Shown: positions 17,102 through 27,931 of the stretch, one piece after another
Numbering within the stretch: the stretch's first letter is position 1
How the letters are laid out: each line of letters opens with the position of its first letter
Origin: Burkholderiales bacterium
Lineage (GTDB): Bacteria > Pseudomonadota > Gammaproteobacteria > Burkholderiales > Burkholderiaceae_C
Assembly (NCBI GenBank): GCA_016219375.1
Contig: JACRNC010000003.1
Span: forward strand, 1-64,000
Direction of reading: 5' to 3'
DNA: 64,000 bases
Translations under genes and position numbers: made by a program
The notes under the pieces: generated by a model
Seen by the model: the letters and a program-made list of their open reading frames with translations, nothing else
What the model was told of the DNA's origin: nothing
Databases searched by the model: none

Positions 17102-17503
17102 TCAGGGCACCCGCGGGATGTGCACCCCCACCGCGTGCGTGCGCTCCCACTTCTCCTGGCAGGGCGCGCAGCGACGGGCGGCGGGTTGCACCTCCAGCCG
17201 AGCCAGCGGGATCTCGCAGCCGCACAGCTCGCATTCGCCGTAGCTGCCGTCCTGCATGCGCTCGCGTGCGGCGGCGATCTCCACCGCCTCGTCCAGGTCG
17301 GCCTCCATCTCGGCATGGCGCACCGACTCGCGGATCAACTCCTCGCCGCGCTCGCCGCTGTCCTCTACCTGGTTGCGCGGCTCGCGGCTCTCCACGTCGC
17401 CGCCCAGGTCATCGCGCACGGTGCGCACTTCCTCGCGCAGCTCGGCCTCGCGGGCGTCGAGCTTGGCGCGCAGGCGGTCTAGGGTGGCGGCATCCAGCGG
17501 CAT
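17102..17503 (-). CDS. TraR/DksA-type zinc-finger protein
   Basis: A 133-residue protein with a coiled-coil N-terminal half (LDRLRAKLDAREAELREEVR) and a C4 zinc finger of the DksA/TraR type, CELCGCEIP...RRCAPCQEKWE. DksA relatives bind the RNA polymerase secondary channel and alter transcription, often with ppGpp; many short paralogues of this type are less well studied. The start ATG 17503 is chosen because GGAG lies just upstream; an in-frame ATG at 17515 also exists. It is divergent from copA, across a 155-bp region that contains the CueR-type promoter. Confidence 0.87.
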   Translation of the reverse strand: MPLDAATLDRLRAKLDAREAELREEVRTVRDDLGGDVESREPRNQVEDSGERGEELIRESVRHAEMEADLDEAVEIAAARERMQDGSYGECELCGCEIPLARLEVQPAARRCAPCQEKWERTHAVGVHIPRVP

Positions 17504-17596
17504 GGCGGTCTCCATCGGTTCATCGTGATGCCGCGCCGCGGCAAGGGACATGCCGGTCTGCCAGGGTGTTCACACCTTCTGATCCCCGCGCCGGGC

Positions 17597-17627
17597 TTGA
17601 CCTTGCCATCATGGGAAGGTGCAGACT
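17597..17627 (+). promoter_or_regulatory. CueR-type promoter of copA
   Basis: The -35 element TTGACC (17597-17602) and a -10-like CAGACT (17622-17627) are 19 bp apart, which is the long spacer typical of MerR-family promoters. Between them lies the dyad ACCTTGCC-N5-GGGAAGGT (17600-17620), a one-mismatch match to the CueR/MerR inverted repeat. It lies 31 bp before the copA start. A cueR-like gene at the end of the operon supplies the regulator. Confidence 0.85.
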
Positions 17628-17658
17628 GCCGCTGCACTGAACAGCCGAAGCCCATCCG

Positions 17659-20151
<2,493 letters not shown>

Positions 20152-20195
20152 GGGGCCGATCGAAACCCGCGGTGGCGCATGAAGGAGACGGGCCC

Positions 20196-20615
20196 ATGCT
20201 GCTCAATATTGGAGAGGCGGCCGCCCGCTCGGGGGTGTCGGCCAAGATGGTCCGCCACTACGAATCGCTGGGCCTGCTGCCGCGCGTGGCCCGCACCGAA
20301 GCCGGCTACCGGCAATACGGCGAGCGCGAGGTGCACACGCTGCGCTTCATCCGCCGCGCGCGGGACCTGGGCTTCTCGATGGCCGAGATCACCGAGCTGT
20401 TGCGGCTGTGGCAGGACCGCCGCCGCGCCAGCGCCAGCGTCAAGCGCATCGCGCTGGCCCACATCGCCGAGCTCGACCGCCGCATGGCCGAGCTGGCGCA
20501 GATGCGGGCCACGCTGCACCACCTGGCCGATTGCTGCCAGGGCGACGAGCGGCCCGACTGCCCCATCCTGGACGAGCTGGGCCAGCCGCCTGAGCCGCCG
20601 CTGGGAAGCGGCTGA
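20196..20615 (+). CDS. cueR: Copper-responsive MerR-family regulator
   Basis: A 139-residue MerR-family protein. Residues 1-70 form the winged helix (NIGEAAARSGVSAKMVRHYE, then GLLPRVARTEAGYRQY), followed by a dimerisation helix. The metal loop contains C114 and C122 spaced C-x7-C (CCQGDERPDC), as in CueR, for monovalent Cu/Ag/Au. The start ATG 20196 precedes MLLNIGEAAA, with AAGGAG upstream. It lies directly downstream of copA and most likely activates the 19-bp-spacer promoter at 17597-17627. Confidence 0.93.
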   Translation: MLLNIGEAAARSGVSAKMVRHYESLGLLPRVARTEAGYRQYGEREVHTLRFIRRARDLGFSMAEITELLRLWQDRRRASASVKRIALAHIAELDRRMAELAQMRATLHHLADCCQGDERPDCPILDELGQPPEPPLGSG

Positions 20616-20677
20616 CCCAAGCCGCCGGGGCACGCGTCTTGCCATGCGCCGGCCACCAGCGACAACCAGGAGCCTCG

Positions 20678-21236
20678 ATGCCCGCATACGGCAAGAAAGC
20701 CTCGGCCAAGGTGGCCCAAGCCCTGCACGAACAAGACCGGCGAGCTGCGCAGCGGCAGCTCGGGCCAGAAGGTCACCAGCCGCAAGCAGGCCATCGCCAT
20801 CGGCCTGTCCGAAGCCCGCCGCGAAGGCGACAAGGTGCCGGCCGAGCCCAGGGGCCGGGCGGCGGCGAAGAAGACCGCTGCGAAGAAGACGGCTGCGAAG
20901 AAAGCCACGGCGAAGAAGACAGCGGCGAAGAAGGTGGCCGCGAAGAAGACCGCGGCCAAGCCGTCCGCTGCCGAGCCGTCCGCTGCTCAAAAGTCTCCGG
21001 CCCCGAAGACGGCGGCAAAGAAGGCGCCAGCGCAAAAGGCCTCTGCGGGGAAGACCGCTGCCAAGAAAGCCGCAGCCAAGAAGGCGGCTGCGAAGAAAAC
21101 GGCAGCTAAGAAGGTGCCAACCAAGAAGGCTGCGGCGCGCAAGATGCCTGCCAGGAAGTCCTCCGGCAGCAAGACCGCGGCCAAGAAGGCAACCAAGAAA
21201 GCAGCCAACAAATCGGCCACCCCCAGGCGCCGTTGA
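20678..21236 (+). pseudogene. DUF6496 / histone-H1-like protein gene with frameshift
   Basis: The 5' end, ATG 20678 after AGGAG, encodes [18 protein letters not shown], typical of DUF6496 proteins. The rest of the domain, [19 protein letters not shown] then [17 protein letters not shown], lies in the +1 frame from about 20731, followed by a long Lys/Ala (AKKTAAKK) histone-H1/AlgP-like tail to 21236. One extra base or two missing bases near 20730-20733 breaks the gene. It is therefore either a fresh pseudogene, a sequencing error or, less likely, a programmed shift. The intact protein would be a basic DNA-binding protein. Without the shift the tail could start only at GTG 20835, with no ribosome-binding site. 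Confidence 0.7.
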
Positions 21237-21505
21237 GCCGTCTGGCGCGCTGCGGTCCTTCGGCAGCGCGCCGCTCGCATGTGGAAGGGCTGGCAGCGCC
21301 CCATGGAGCGTCCCCTGTCAAGCGCAGGGCCGCAGCTGCACGCCACTGCACCTGGGCCGCAGCCACTCGGGTATGCCGTCTGCCGCGCTGAGCGCAGGCG
21401 GCGGCCTCCCGGCCGCGCCAGCAGGCCCGGCCTCAGGTGCGGTGTATCGCGGCCCGGGCGCCGTCTAATGATCCGCCTCAGGATCCCAGCTCAAGGAGCA
21501 GCGCC

Positions 21506-21643
21506 ATGAACTACATCATCGGCCTGGTGGCCGCCCTGGCCATCGTCTTCTCGCTCGTGTCCTTCCCTGTGCCCACGGCGATCGCCCTGGCCGTCGCCGC
21601 CGTGTGGTGGCTGGTCAAGGGACGGCAGCGGCGCGTGGAATAA
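21506..21643 (+). CDS. Small hydrophobic membrane protein, 45 aa
   Basis: ATG 21506 follows AAGGAGC by 7 bases and opens a 45-residue frame that starts MNYIIGLVAALAIVFSLVSF. Residues 3-37 can form one long or two short transmembrane helices, and the end (KGRQRRVE) is basic, suggesting a cytoplasmic C-terminus. No family is recognised. It stands alone, converging on the DUF4142 gene. Confidence 0.6.
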   Translation: MNYIIGLVAALAIVFSLVSFPVPTAIALAVAAVWWLVKGRQRRVE

Positions 21644-21751
21644 GCAGCAGCCGCGCGCCCGGCTGCGCAGCACAAGCGGCGACGGCCGCGCTGGGCGGCC
21701 GTCCGTCTGTGGTCGAGACGGCTGCTGCACCGGCGGCGCAGCAGCGCAGCA

Positions 21752-22390
21752 TCACTTGCCCTTGTCGGCCTTGCCCGACTTGCCCTCGGACTTGCCACCC
21801 ACCGCGGCGTGCAGCTCGCGCGCCATCTCCAGGTGGTGCTCCAGCTTGGGCAGGGTCTTCTCGGCAAAGGCCTTCACGTCGGCATCCTTGGCCTCCTGCG
21901 CGCCCTTGCGGAAGAGCTTGATCGTGTCCTCGTGCGCCTTCACGCCCAGCGTCTCGGCATAGCGGCGGTCGAAGTCGGCGCCGTCGGAGTGCTCCAGCAG
22001 CTTCTGCTTGCCCTTCTGCATCAGCGACGGCTCGGTGGGCAGCTCCACGCCCTTGGCCTTGGCCAGCTGCGTGAGCTCGTCATTGGCCTTGGTGTGGTCG
22101 TCGATCATCTGCTGGGCAAAGGCCTTGACCTTCTCGCTGCCGGCCTTGGTCAGCGCCAGCTTGCTGCCTTCGATCTCGGCATGGCCGTTCTGCACCGCCT
22201 GCTTCAGGAAGGCCGCATCGGCGCGCGCCAGCGAGCGGTCATGACGCTCGCTGGCCGAGGCCACGCGCTCCATCGGCGACGGCGTGGTCTTGGTCGATGA
22301 ATTGGCAGCCGGCTGGGCATGGGCCGCACCGATCATGAAGACGGCAGCCAGGGCGGCAGACAGGACGGGCTTGAGCGGCATGGTGTTCAT
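21752..22390 (-). CDS. DUF4142 periplasmic protein
   Basis: A 212-residue protein with a signal peptide (MNTMPLKPVLSAALAAVFMI, cleavage near AHA-25) and a helical DUF4142 ferritin-like domain at about residues 60-190 (FLKQAVQNGHAEIEGSKLAL, MIDDHTKANDELTQLAKAKG, HEDTIKLFRKGAQEAKDADV). The tail is Gly/Lys/Ser-rich. The start ATG 22390 follows GGAGAG. DUF4142 proteins are poorly characterised and are often found with stress and envelope genes, as here with the DUF2231 and hemerythrin genes. No metal ligands can be assigned with confidence. Confidence 0.87.
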   Translation of the reverse strand: MNTMPLKPVLSAALAAVFMIGAAHAQPAANSSTKTTPSPMERVASASERHDRSLARADAAFLKQAVQNGHAEIEGSKLALTKAGSEKVKAFAQQMIDDHTKANDELTQLAKAKGVELPTEPSLMQKGKQKLLEHSDGADFDRRYAETLGVKAHEDTIKLFRKGAQEAKDADVKAFAEKTLPKLEHHLEMARELHAAVGGKSEGKSGKADKGK

Positions 22391-22632
22391 GGGTTTCTCT
22401 CCGGGTTGTGGGGGGCGGCAACAACCAGCAAACCACGTTCCCGCCAGGGTCGCCGAGGCTGACGTGAGGGCTGGGCCCGGTGCGCCGCTGCGGCCTCATG
22501 CGCTTGCCGCTTGTTCCCTTGTGGGGGCGACCCGGACAGGCGATGGAGATGGATAAGGGGATAGGGCGACGCGCGCCCGGGCATGGCCGTTGCCCCGAAG
22601 GCCGCAACCCCACGGCTCACCAGGAGCGCCCG

Positions 22633-23106
22633 ATGAAAGCCAAGGCCCGTTTCCTCGGCCACCCGATCCACCAGATGCTGGTCGTCTTCCCGCTGGGGCT
22701 GCTCGGCACCTCGGTGGTCTTCGACCTCATCCACCATGTCGGCGGCTCGCCGGAGATGGCCCTGGTCGCCTACTGGACGATGGCCGCCGGCGTGGTGGGT
22801 GGCGCCGTCGCCGCGCCCTTCGGCCTGGCCGACTGGCTGGCCATCCCGCGCGGCACCCGCGCCAAGACGGTCGGCGCCCTGCACGGCACCGGCAACGTGC
22901 TGGTGCTGATGCTCTTCCTGGCCAGCTGGATGGCCCGCCGCGAGGTAGCCACCGAGCCCGAGCTGGTCGCCACCGCCGCTGCCGTCGGCGGCTTCGCCGT
23001 GGCCGGCATGACCGCCTGGCTGGGCGGCGAGCTGGTCGACCGCCTGGGCATCGGCGTGGATGAAGGCGCGCATCCCAACGCGCCGAGTTCGCTGCGGCAG
23101 CCTTGA
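22633..23106 (+). CDS. DUF2231 membrane protein
   Basis: A 157-residue protein with about four transmembrane helices. The N-terminal HPIHQMLVVFPLGLLGTSVV and FDLIHHVGG are typical of the DUF2231 family. Histidines in HPIHQ and LIHH could bind haem or metal, but this is inference. The start ATG 22633 is preceded by CAGGAGC. It is divergent from DUF4142, about 240 bp away, and precedes a 666-bp gene-free region. Confidence 0.85.
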   Translation: MKAKARFLGHPIHQMLVVFPLGLLGTSVVFDLIHHVGGSPEMALVAYWTMAAGVVGGAVAAPFGLADWLAIPRGTRAKTVGALHGTGNVLVLMLFLASWMARREVATEPELVATAAAVGGFAVAGMTAWLGGELVDRLGIGVDEGAHPNAPSSLRQP

Positions 23107-23195
23107 GGGGGCGCTTGTTCGCCAGTGGTGCCAGTCGTGGTGATTGCTGCAACGCCGTGCCGCCGTTGGCGCGCAGGCCGCAGCGGGCCACCGCG

Positions 23196-23395
23196 CCGGC
23201 TTCAAGTGCGGCGCCGATGCCTGCGGCATCGGTCCCCTGCGCTTCTCGCATCGCGGGGCGGCTGCGGTGGCTTCGGATCCCGTCCTGAACGGACGGGCCC
23301 ATAAATCCTCCTCGCTCGGTCCGCCGCCTGCGGCGCCGGACTTCCCCCGCGCTGCTGCGATGCTCGGCACCGCACAGGCGCCGTCGCGGTGGCCC
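23196..23395 (+). repeat. Dispersed ~200-bp repeat, copy A
   Basis: This stretch is highly similar to 35055-35260 in the same orientation. Shared landmarks include GATGCCTGCGGCATCGG (a hairpin), a CATAAATCCTCCTCG block, a CGCCTGCGGC hairpin and TGCGATGCTCGGCACCGCA, with only scattered substitutions and single-base indels. Both copies lie between genes. The minus strand of both keeps an open frame encoding a similar peptide with [11 protein letters not shown], so non-coding or coding conservation cannot be decided here. Confidence 0.75.
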
Positions 23396-23570
23396 GCTGC
23401 AGCCTGTTGCGGTACGTGGAAGCCTGCAGATCGAGATGGCGGTGCTCAGCCAACGCGGCGACAAGCAGGCCCGCTGAAACGCCACCACTGCAGCCTGCCC
23501 CCGGACGGTTGCAGTCGCGCCCCATGCCCGCCAGCCTCGCGCTTCTTGCGTCGCATCCCACCCGCATCGT

Positions 23571-23613
23571 GGAACGACGCGCAAAAACCAGCGTTTCAAA
23601 CGCTGGTCGTTCC
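23571..23613. repeat. Large compound inverted repeat
   Basis: The inner part is a perfect 19-base hairpin, CCAGCGTTT-C-AAACGCTGG (23588-23606). Outer arms GGAACGA (23571-23577) and TCGTTCC (23607-23613) are also complementary, with an A-rich bulge on the left side. No T-run follows directly, so it is a poor terminator; an operator or RNA structure is possible. Confidence 0.65.
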
Positions 23614-23772
23614 ACCCCGCAGCAATCCACCCGGTGCGTCAGCCCTCACTCGTGCAGTGATGCACGGTTTGCCCGCATACGGTCGGGCTTTGCCCTTGGC
23701 TATACACCCACCCGGCGCGTTTGAAACAGCGCCCGGGCCGGCCATCCCGCCGCCCCGATCAGGAGACAAGCC

Positions 23773-25305
23773 ATGACCCGATCGACCCTGCGGCGCAGCC
23801 TGGCGCTGGCCGCCACCCTGGCCTGCGCCGCCGGCGCCGTGCACGCCGACAACCGCGGTGCCCACGACGCCCGCTATGCCGTGGAGCGCGCCCTGTGCAC
23901 CATCTTCAGCCAGCACGACGCCCACGGCGCCGCCGCCCAGCGCTACTGCCGCGAAGAGACGCGCGCTCAGGACAGCCGCAGCTTCACCGTCGATGAAGCG
24001 GCCTTGCCCTTCGACGCCCTGGCCGGCAGCACGGTGGAGGCCGACCGCTGGTGGGGCGTGCTCGACAGCGGCGAAGGCCGCGCCGGCTACCGCATCGAGG
24101 TGCCCAGGAACTGGAACGGCATCCTGGTGATGTATGCCCACGGCTATGCCGGGACCGGCCCCACGCTCACCGTCAGCAACCCCAGCATCCGCCGTCACCT
24201 GCTGGAGCAGGGCTATGCCTGGGCCGCGTCCAGCTACAGCGCCAACTACTACGACGTGCGCGCCGGCGTGGAGGACACCAACGCCCTGGCCCTGGCCTTC
24301 AACCGCATCGCCAAGGCCAACGGCCGCGCCCTGCCCAAGCCGCGCAAGGTCTACATCACCGGCCACTCGATGGGCGGCCACGTCACCGGCGCGGCCATCG
24401 AGCTGGAGACGCTGCTGACCGCGCGCAACAAGGTGCGCTACGACGGCGCCGTGCCCATGTGCGGCGTGCTGGGCGGCTCGCAGCTCTTCAACTACTTCAG
24501 CGCCTACCAGATCGCCGCACAGGAGTTCGCCGGCTTCCCGGCGCAGAGCTACCCGATGGAGACCTGGTCCAGCTTTGCGCCGCAGGTGCGCGCGGCTCTT
24601 TTCACCACCTTCTCCAGCGCCACCACGCCGGCCGGCGCGCAGCTGCGCGAGGTGGTCAAGCAGCTCACCGGCGGCGAGCGGCCGCTCTTTGCCCAGGGCT
24701 TTGCGCTCACGCCGCTGCAGGAGGTGGTGTGGGGCGTCTTCGGCAGCGACGGCACGGTCAACGGCATCCTCAACAAGAACCTGCCCGACACCCGCCGCAT
24801 CACCTATCAGCTCGACAACGACCCGGCCCTCAGCGCCGAGGAGCAGGCGCTGAACGACCGCATCTACGAGCGTGCCGGCGAGCCCGGCGCCAACCGCCTG
24901 CGCCGCGACGGCCTGCGCTGGATCCCCGAGGTGGCCGGCCAGTTCTACGTGCCCGTGGTCAGCCTGCACACGCTGGGCGACATGTACGTGCCCTTCAGCA
25001 TGGAGCAGATCTACCGCCGCAACGCCATCAAGCACGGCAATGACCGCCGCCTGGTGCAGCGTGCGGTGCGCGCGCCCAGCCACTGCGACTTCACCCGCGC
25101 CGAAGAGGTCGCCGCCTTCGACGCGATGGTGCAGTGGGAGCAGAAGGGCATCAAGCCCGCCGGGGACGAGGTGCTCGACCGCGCCACCGTGGCCGACCCG
25201 GCCTACGGCTGCCGCTTCAGCGACAACACCATCGGCGTGGACGACTCCTCCACCACCGCGCTGACCCGGCGCTTCCTGGTGCCGGCCTGCCCGGCGGTGC
25301 AGTAA
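23773..25305 (+). CDS. Secreted alpha/beta hydrolase
   Basis: A 510-residue protein with a signal peptide (MTRSTLRRSLALAATLACAA, cleavage near VHA-26) and an alpha/beta-hydrolase core. The nucleophile elbow is TGHSMGG with Ser199, and an HGYAG oxyanion-region motif occurs near residue 124. A late histidine (PSHCDF) and an upstream Asp (GDMYVPF) may complete the triad. The mature part contains Cys residues that could form disulphides, in keeping with periplasmic or extracellular location. Substrate (ester, polyester or lipid) cannot be told from sequence. AGGAGACAAGCC precedes ATG 23773. It is monocistronic or the first gene before yceH. Confidence 0.8.
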   Translation: MTRSTLRRSLALAATLACAAGAVHADNRGAHDARYAVERALCTIFSQHDAHGAAAQRYCREETRAQDSRSFTVDEAALPFDALAGSTVEADRWWGVLDSGEGRAGYRIEVPRNWNGILVMYAHGYAGTGPTLTVSNPSIRRHLLEQGYAWAASSYSANYYDVRAGVEDTNALALAFNRIAKANGRALPKPRKVYITGHSMGGHVTGAAIELETLLTARNKVRYDGAVPMCGVLGGSQLFNYFSAYQIAAQEFAGFPAQSYPMETWSSFAPQVRAALFTTFSSATTPAGAQLREVVKQLTGGERPLFAQGFALTPLQEVVWGVFGSDGTVNGILNKNLPDTRRITYQLDNDPALSAEEQALNDRIYERAGEPGANRLRRDGLRWIPEVAGQFYVPVVSLHTLGDMYVPFSMEQIYRRNAIKHGNDRRLVQRAVRAPSHCDFTRAEEVAAFDAMVQWEQKGIKPAGDEVLDRATVADPAYGCRFSDNTIGVDDSSTTALTRRFLVPACPAVQ

Positions 25306-25431
25306 GGCGGCTTGCGGGGCCGCAGGCTGGCGCGTCGGCAGACGCCGGCCTGCTGCAGCCGCCTGTGGACATGGACGGGCAGGGAGGGCCGCGGTGCTAA
25401 GGTGCCTCGGTCCCTTCTGCGATGCCCGCCC

Positions 25432-26127
25432 ATGTCTCTTGATCCGCCCCTGTCCGCCACCGAAGCCCGCGTGCTTGCCGTGCTGGTGGAGAAGCAGCAC
25501 ACCGTCCCCGACAGCTACCCGCTGTCGCTCAATGCGCTGACGCTGGGCTGCAACCAGAAGACCGCGCGCGAGCCGGTGCTGTCGCTGAGCGAGGACGAAG
25601 TGCTGCACGCGCTGGACGAGCTCAAGGCCCGGCACCTGGTCGGCGAGGTCAGCGGCAGCCGCGTCATGCGCTTCGAGCACAACGCCGCCCGCGTGCTGGG
25701 CGTGCGCAGCCAGGGCCTGGCCCTGCTCACCTTGCTGATGCTGCGCGGCCCGCAGACGGCCGCCGAGCTGCGCCTGCACACCGAGCGGCTGCACCGCTTT
25801 GCCGACGTGGCCTCGGTGGAGGGCTTCCTCGACGACCTGGCCGCCATGACGCCGCCGCTGGCCCTGCGCCTGCCGCGCGCCCCCGGCGCCCGCGAGTCAC
25901 GCTGGGCCCATCTGCTGTGCGGCGCCCCGCATGAGGCCGCAGCGGTGGCCGCCGCCCAGGCCGGCGACGATGCCGCCGCCCCGGCCGATGTGCGGCAAGT
26001 CTTGTCCGCCCTGCAGGCCGACCACGCGGCGCTGCGTGCCGAAGTGCAGGCCCTGCGCGCCCTGGTGGAGCGCCTGGCCGGCGAGCTGGGCGTGGACGGG
26101 TCTGCGCCAGCCTCACCGGCCGCCTGA
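25432..26127 (+). CDS. yceH: YceH / DUF480 protein (UPF0502)
   Basis: A 231-residue cytoplasmic protein of the conserved YceH family, with the signature LSATEARVLAVLVEKQHTVP followed by YPLSLNALTLGCNQKTAREP. The fold is two winged helices, but the biochemical role is not established. A Gln/Ala/Leu coiled segment (VLSALQADHAALRAEVQALR) ends the protein. ATG 25432 is chosen; an in-frame upstream extension has no ribosome-binding site. The patatin gene follows on the same strand after 136 bp. Confidence 0.88.
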   Translation: MSLDPPLSATEARVLAVLVEKQHTVPDSYPLSLNALTLGCNQKTAREPVLSLSEDEVLHALDELKARHLVGEVSGSRVMRFEHNAARVLGVRSQGLALLTLLMLRGPQTAAELRLHTERLHRFADVASVEGFLDDLAAMTPPLALRLPRAPGARESRWAHLLCGAPHEAAAVAAAQAGDDAAAPADVRQVLSALQADHAALRAEVQALRALVERLAGELGVDGSAPASPAA

Positions 26128-26263
26128 CGTCCCACGCACCGCTGCCCGCCTCCCCCAGGCCGCGGGCGTCCCGACCCCGCCGGCCGGCATCCGGGTTGCC
26201 CCCAGGTTCGCGTCCAACCGAACCTCAGCAACCGCGCGCAGCCAGCGCAGGAAGGGAGCCGTC

Positions 26264-27532
26264 ATGAGAGTCATCGTCGTCTGGCAGGGCGGGGGCGCCA
26301 TGGGCGCCTATGCCGCCGGCGTCTGGCGCGAGCTCGCGCCGTGCCTGCAAGCCCGCGGTGCGCGGCTGGTGGGCGTGGCCGGGGCGTCCATCGGCGCCAT
26401 CAATGCCGCCGTCATCGCCCGCCACCATGCCGATGCCGACTGGGGCGTGGCCGCACTGGAGGCCTTCTGGCGCGAGCGGCTGGCCACGCCGTCCTGGCCC
26501 TTCACCGGCGCGCTGGCCTGGCTGCCGCCCTGGAGCGAGCTGGCGCGCAGCTGGGACGGCCTGCTCACCGGCCTGCTGATCGGCAACCGCGGCCTCTACC
26601 AGGCGCTGCCGCTGAACTGGAACCCGCTGGCCGGCCTGCAGCGCCTGCATCGCCCGCTGCTGGACCGCAGCCGCATGCTGGCCACGCTGCAGCAGACGGT
26701 GGGTGCGCTGCAGAGCGAGCCCGGCGCGCCCTGGCTGGGCGTGGCCGCCAGCGACCTGCTGTCCGGCGAGCTGCACGTCTTCGGCACCGACCAGGGCGAG
26801 ATCACGCCGCAGCACCTGGCCGCCAGCGCCGCCATTCCGCTCTTCTTCGAGCCGGTGGAGATCGACGGCCGGCTGCTGTGGGACGGCGACATGATCCGCC
26901 GCTCCATGCTGCCCGCCGTGATCCAGCGCGTGGCCGCGCGCGAGGCGCCGTCCACCCCGGCCGACCCGCTGGTGTGCATCAGCATCGAGCTCATGCCGCG
27001 CGAGGCCGCGCACGCGCCGCTGTCCGGCGCGGCCATCATGGCCCGCGTCGCCCAGCTGCAGCAGGCCGGCAAGCTCCACGCCGATGAAGCGCCCGCGCCG
27101 CTGCCCGGCGGCTGGCGTGCCCTGCACCTGGCCCGCGGCCCGCTGCCCAACGACGGCGTGTCCAACCAGTTCGACTACTCACCCCACCGCATCGAGCAGC
27201 TCATCGCCCAAGGCAGCCAGGAAGCGCACCAGGCCTGGGCCCAGTGGACCGGCGAGCACGTTGAAGCGCCGTCTGCCGAACCGTCCGCCGAGCCGCCTGC
27301 CGCACGGTCTGCCCGCCGCCGCCTGGCCGTGGAAGCCGGCCCGGGCGCGGGCGATGCCGAGGCGCCGTCCGCTGCATCGTCTACATCGGCTTCACCCGCC
27401 GAGCCGTCCGCCGCCGACCCGGTGGCCGAAGCCGTGCGCGAGGTGCTCGGCACGGGCCAGCCCAGCCAGCCGCTCACGCCGCCGCAGATCAGCGGTGCAG
27501 CAGACGGCATGGTGGGTGGCACGGTGCACTGA
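26264..27532 (+). CDS. Patatin-like phospholipase
   Basis: The 422-residue protein has the patatin Ser-Asp dyad: oxyanion hole GGGAMGAYAAG (from residue 9), nucleophile GASIG with Ser42 and Asp207 in DGDM. This is the family of lipid acyl hydrolases. No signal peptide is seen. The C-terminal 90 residues are rich in Ala, Pro and Ser with repeated PSAEP units and are probably disordered. ATG 26264 (MRVIVVWQGGGAM) follows GGAAGGGAG. A bidirectional terminator follows about 40 bp after the stop. Confidence 0.87.
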   Translation: MRVIVVWQGGGAMGAYAAGVWRELAPCLQARGARLVGVAGASIGAINAAVIARHHADADWGVAALEAFWRERLATPSWPFTGALAWLPPWSELARSWDGLLTGLLIGNRGLYQALPLNWNPLAGLQRLHRPLLDRSRMLATLQQTVGALQSEPGAPWLGVAASDLLSGELHVFGTDQGEITPQHLAASAAIPLFFEPVEIDGRLLWDGDMIRRSMLPAVIQRVAAREAPSTPADPLVCISIELMPREAAHAPLSGAAIMARVAQLQQAGKLHADEAPAPLPGGWRALHLARGPLPNDGVSNQFDYSPHRIEQLIAQGSQEAHQAWAQWTGEHVEAPSAEPSAEPPAARSARRRLAVEAGPGAGDAEAPSAASSTSASPAEPSAADPVAEAVREVLGTGQPSQPLTPPQISGAADGMVGGTVH

Positions 27533-27573
27533 ACCGGGCCCACCGCAAGGGGCTGCAGAAGGCCGCCAAAGCA

Positions 27574-27605
27574 AAAAGGCCTGCGCGTTGCCGCGCAGGC
27601 CTTTT
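27574..27605. terminator. Bidirectional intrinsic terminator
   Basis: Perfect 14-bp stem AAAAGGCCTGCGCG / CGCGCAGGCCTTTT around a TTGC loop, with A-run and T-run ends. It ends transcription of the patatin gene from the left and of the tRNA-Lys genes from the right. Confidence 0.88.
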
Positions 27606-27611
27606 GCGTTT

Positions 27612-27687
27612 TGGTGGGCCCTGAGTGACTCGAACACTCGACCTACGGATTAAGAGTCCGCTGCTCTACCAACTGAGCTAAGAGCCC
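27612..27687 (-). tRNA. tRNA-Lys (CTT)
   Basis: The 76-nt cloverleaf reads GGGCTCTTAGCTCAGTTGG on the minus strand, with anticodon CTT in the loop CTCTTAA, TTCGAGT in the T-loop and an encoded 3' CCA. The 7-bp acceptor stem pairs fully with one G-U. It reads lysine codon AAG. Confidence 0.97.
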
Positions 27688-27806
27688 TGTAACCTACTCG
27701 CCAAATCAGCAGTTGAGCTGCAATCAGCGAAGCTGGCGACTATAGCCGACTGCTCCTGGGCTTGGCAAGCCTGCAGCAAGGAGCGGGCTTGCGAGCGTGA
27801 TGCAGT

Positions 27807-27882
27807 TGGTGGGTCGTGCAGGATTCGAACCTGCGACCAACGGATTAAAAGTCCGCTGCTCTACCAGCTGAGCTAACGACCC
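27807..27882 (-). tRNA. tRNA-Lys (TTT)
   Basis: The 76-nt minus-strand cloverleaf begins GGGTCGTTAGCTCAGCTGG, with anticodon loop CTTTTAA (TTT), T-loop TTCGAAT and encoded CCA. It reads lysine codons AAA and AAG. It lies upstream of the CTT isoacceptor, 119 bp apart, on the same strand, and both follow tcdA. Confidence 0.97.
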
Positions 27883-27931
27883 GCCGCAAAACCCGACATT
27901 GTAGCGTCGGATCGGCACGGATCGCTGCGGA

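Larger units (their letters stand above)
23107..23772. other. Long gene-free region with repeat and large hairpin
   Basis: The 666 bp between the DUF2231 gene and the secreted hydrolase have no convincing gene. They contain copy A of a dispersed repeat (23196-23395) and a large inverted repeat (23571-23613). AGGAG lies at the right end, before ATG 23773. Confidence 0.6.

Noticed and set aside
14997-17234. 745-residue frame on the minus strand covering the Gly-rich gene and hemerythrin
   Set aside because: It is the hemerythrin frame extended upstream with no stops because of high GC. The part over 15.6-17.2 kb is a Pro/Val/Glu-rich antisense shadow of Gly/Ser/Thr codons.
20835-21236. Independent Lys/Ala-rich gene starting at GTG 20835
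   Set aside because: No ribosome-binding site, and the DUF6496 motif lies directly upstream in the same frame; a frameshifted longer gene explains it better.
23596-25794. 732-residue minus frame opposite the secreted hydrolase
   Set aside because: No motif, His/Gly/Ala-rich; the plus strand has signal peptide and GHSMGG.
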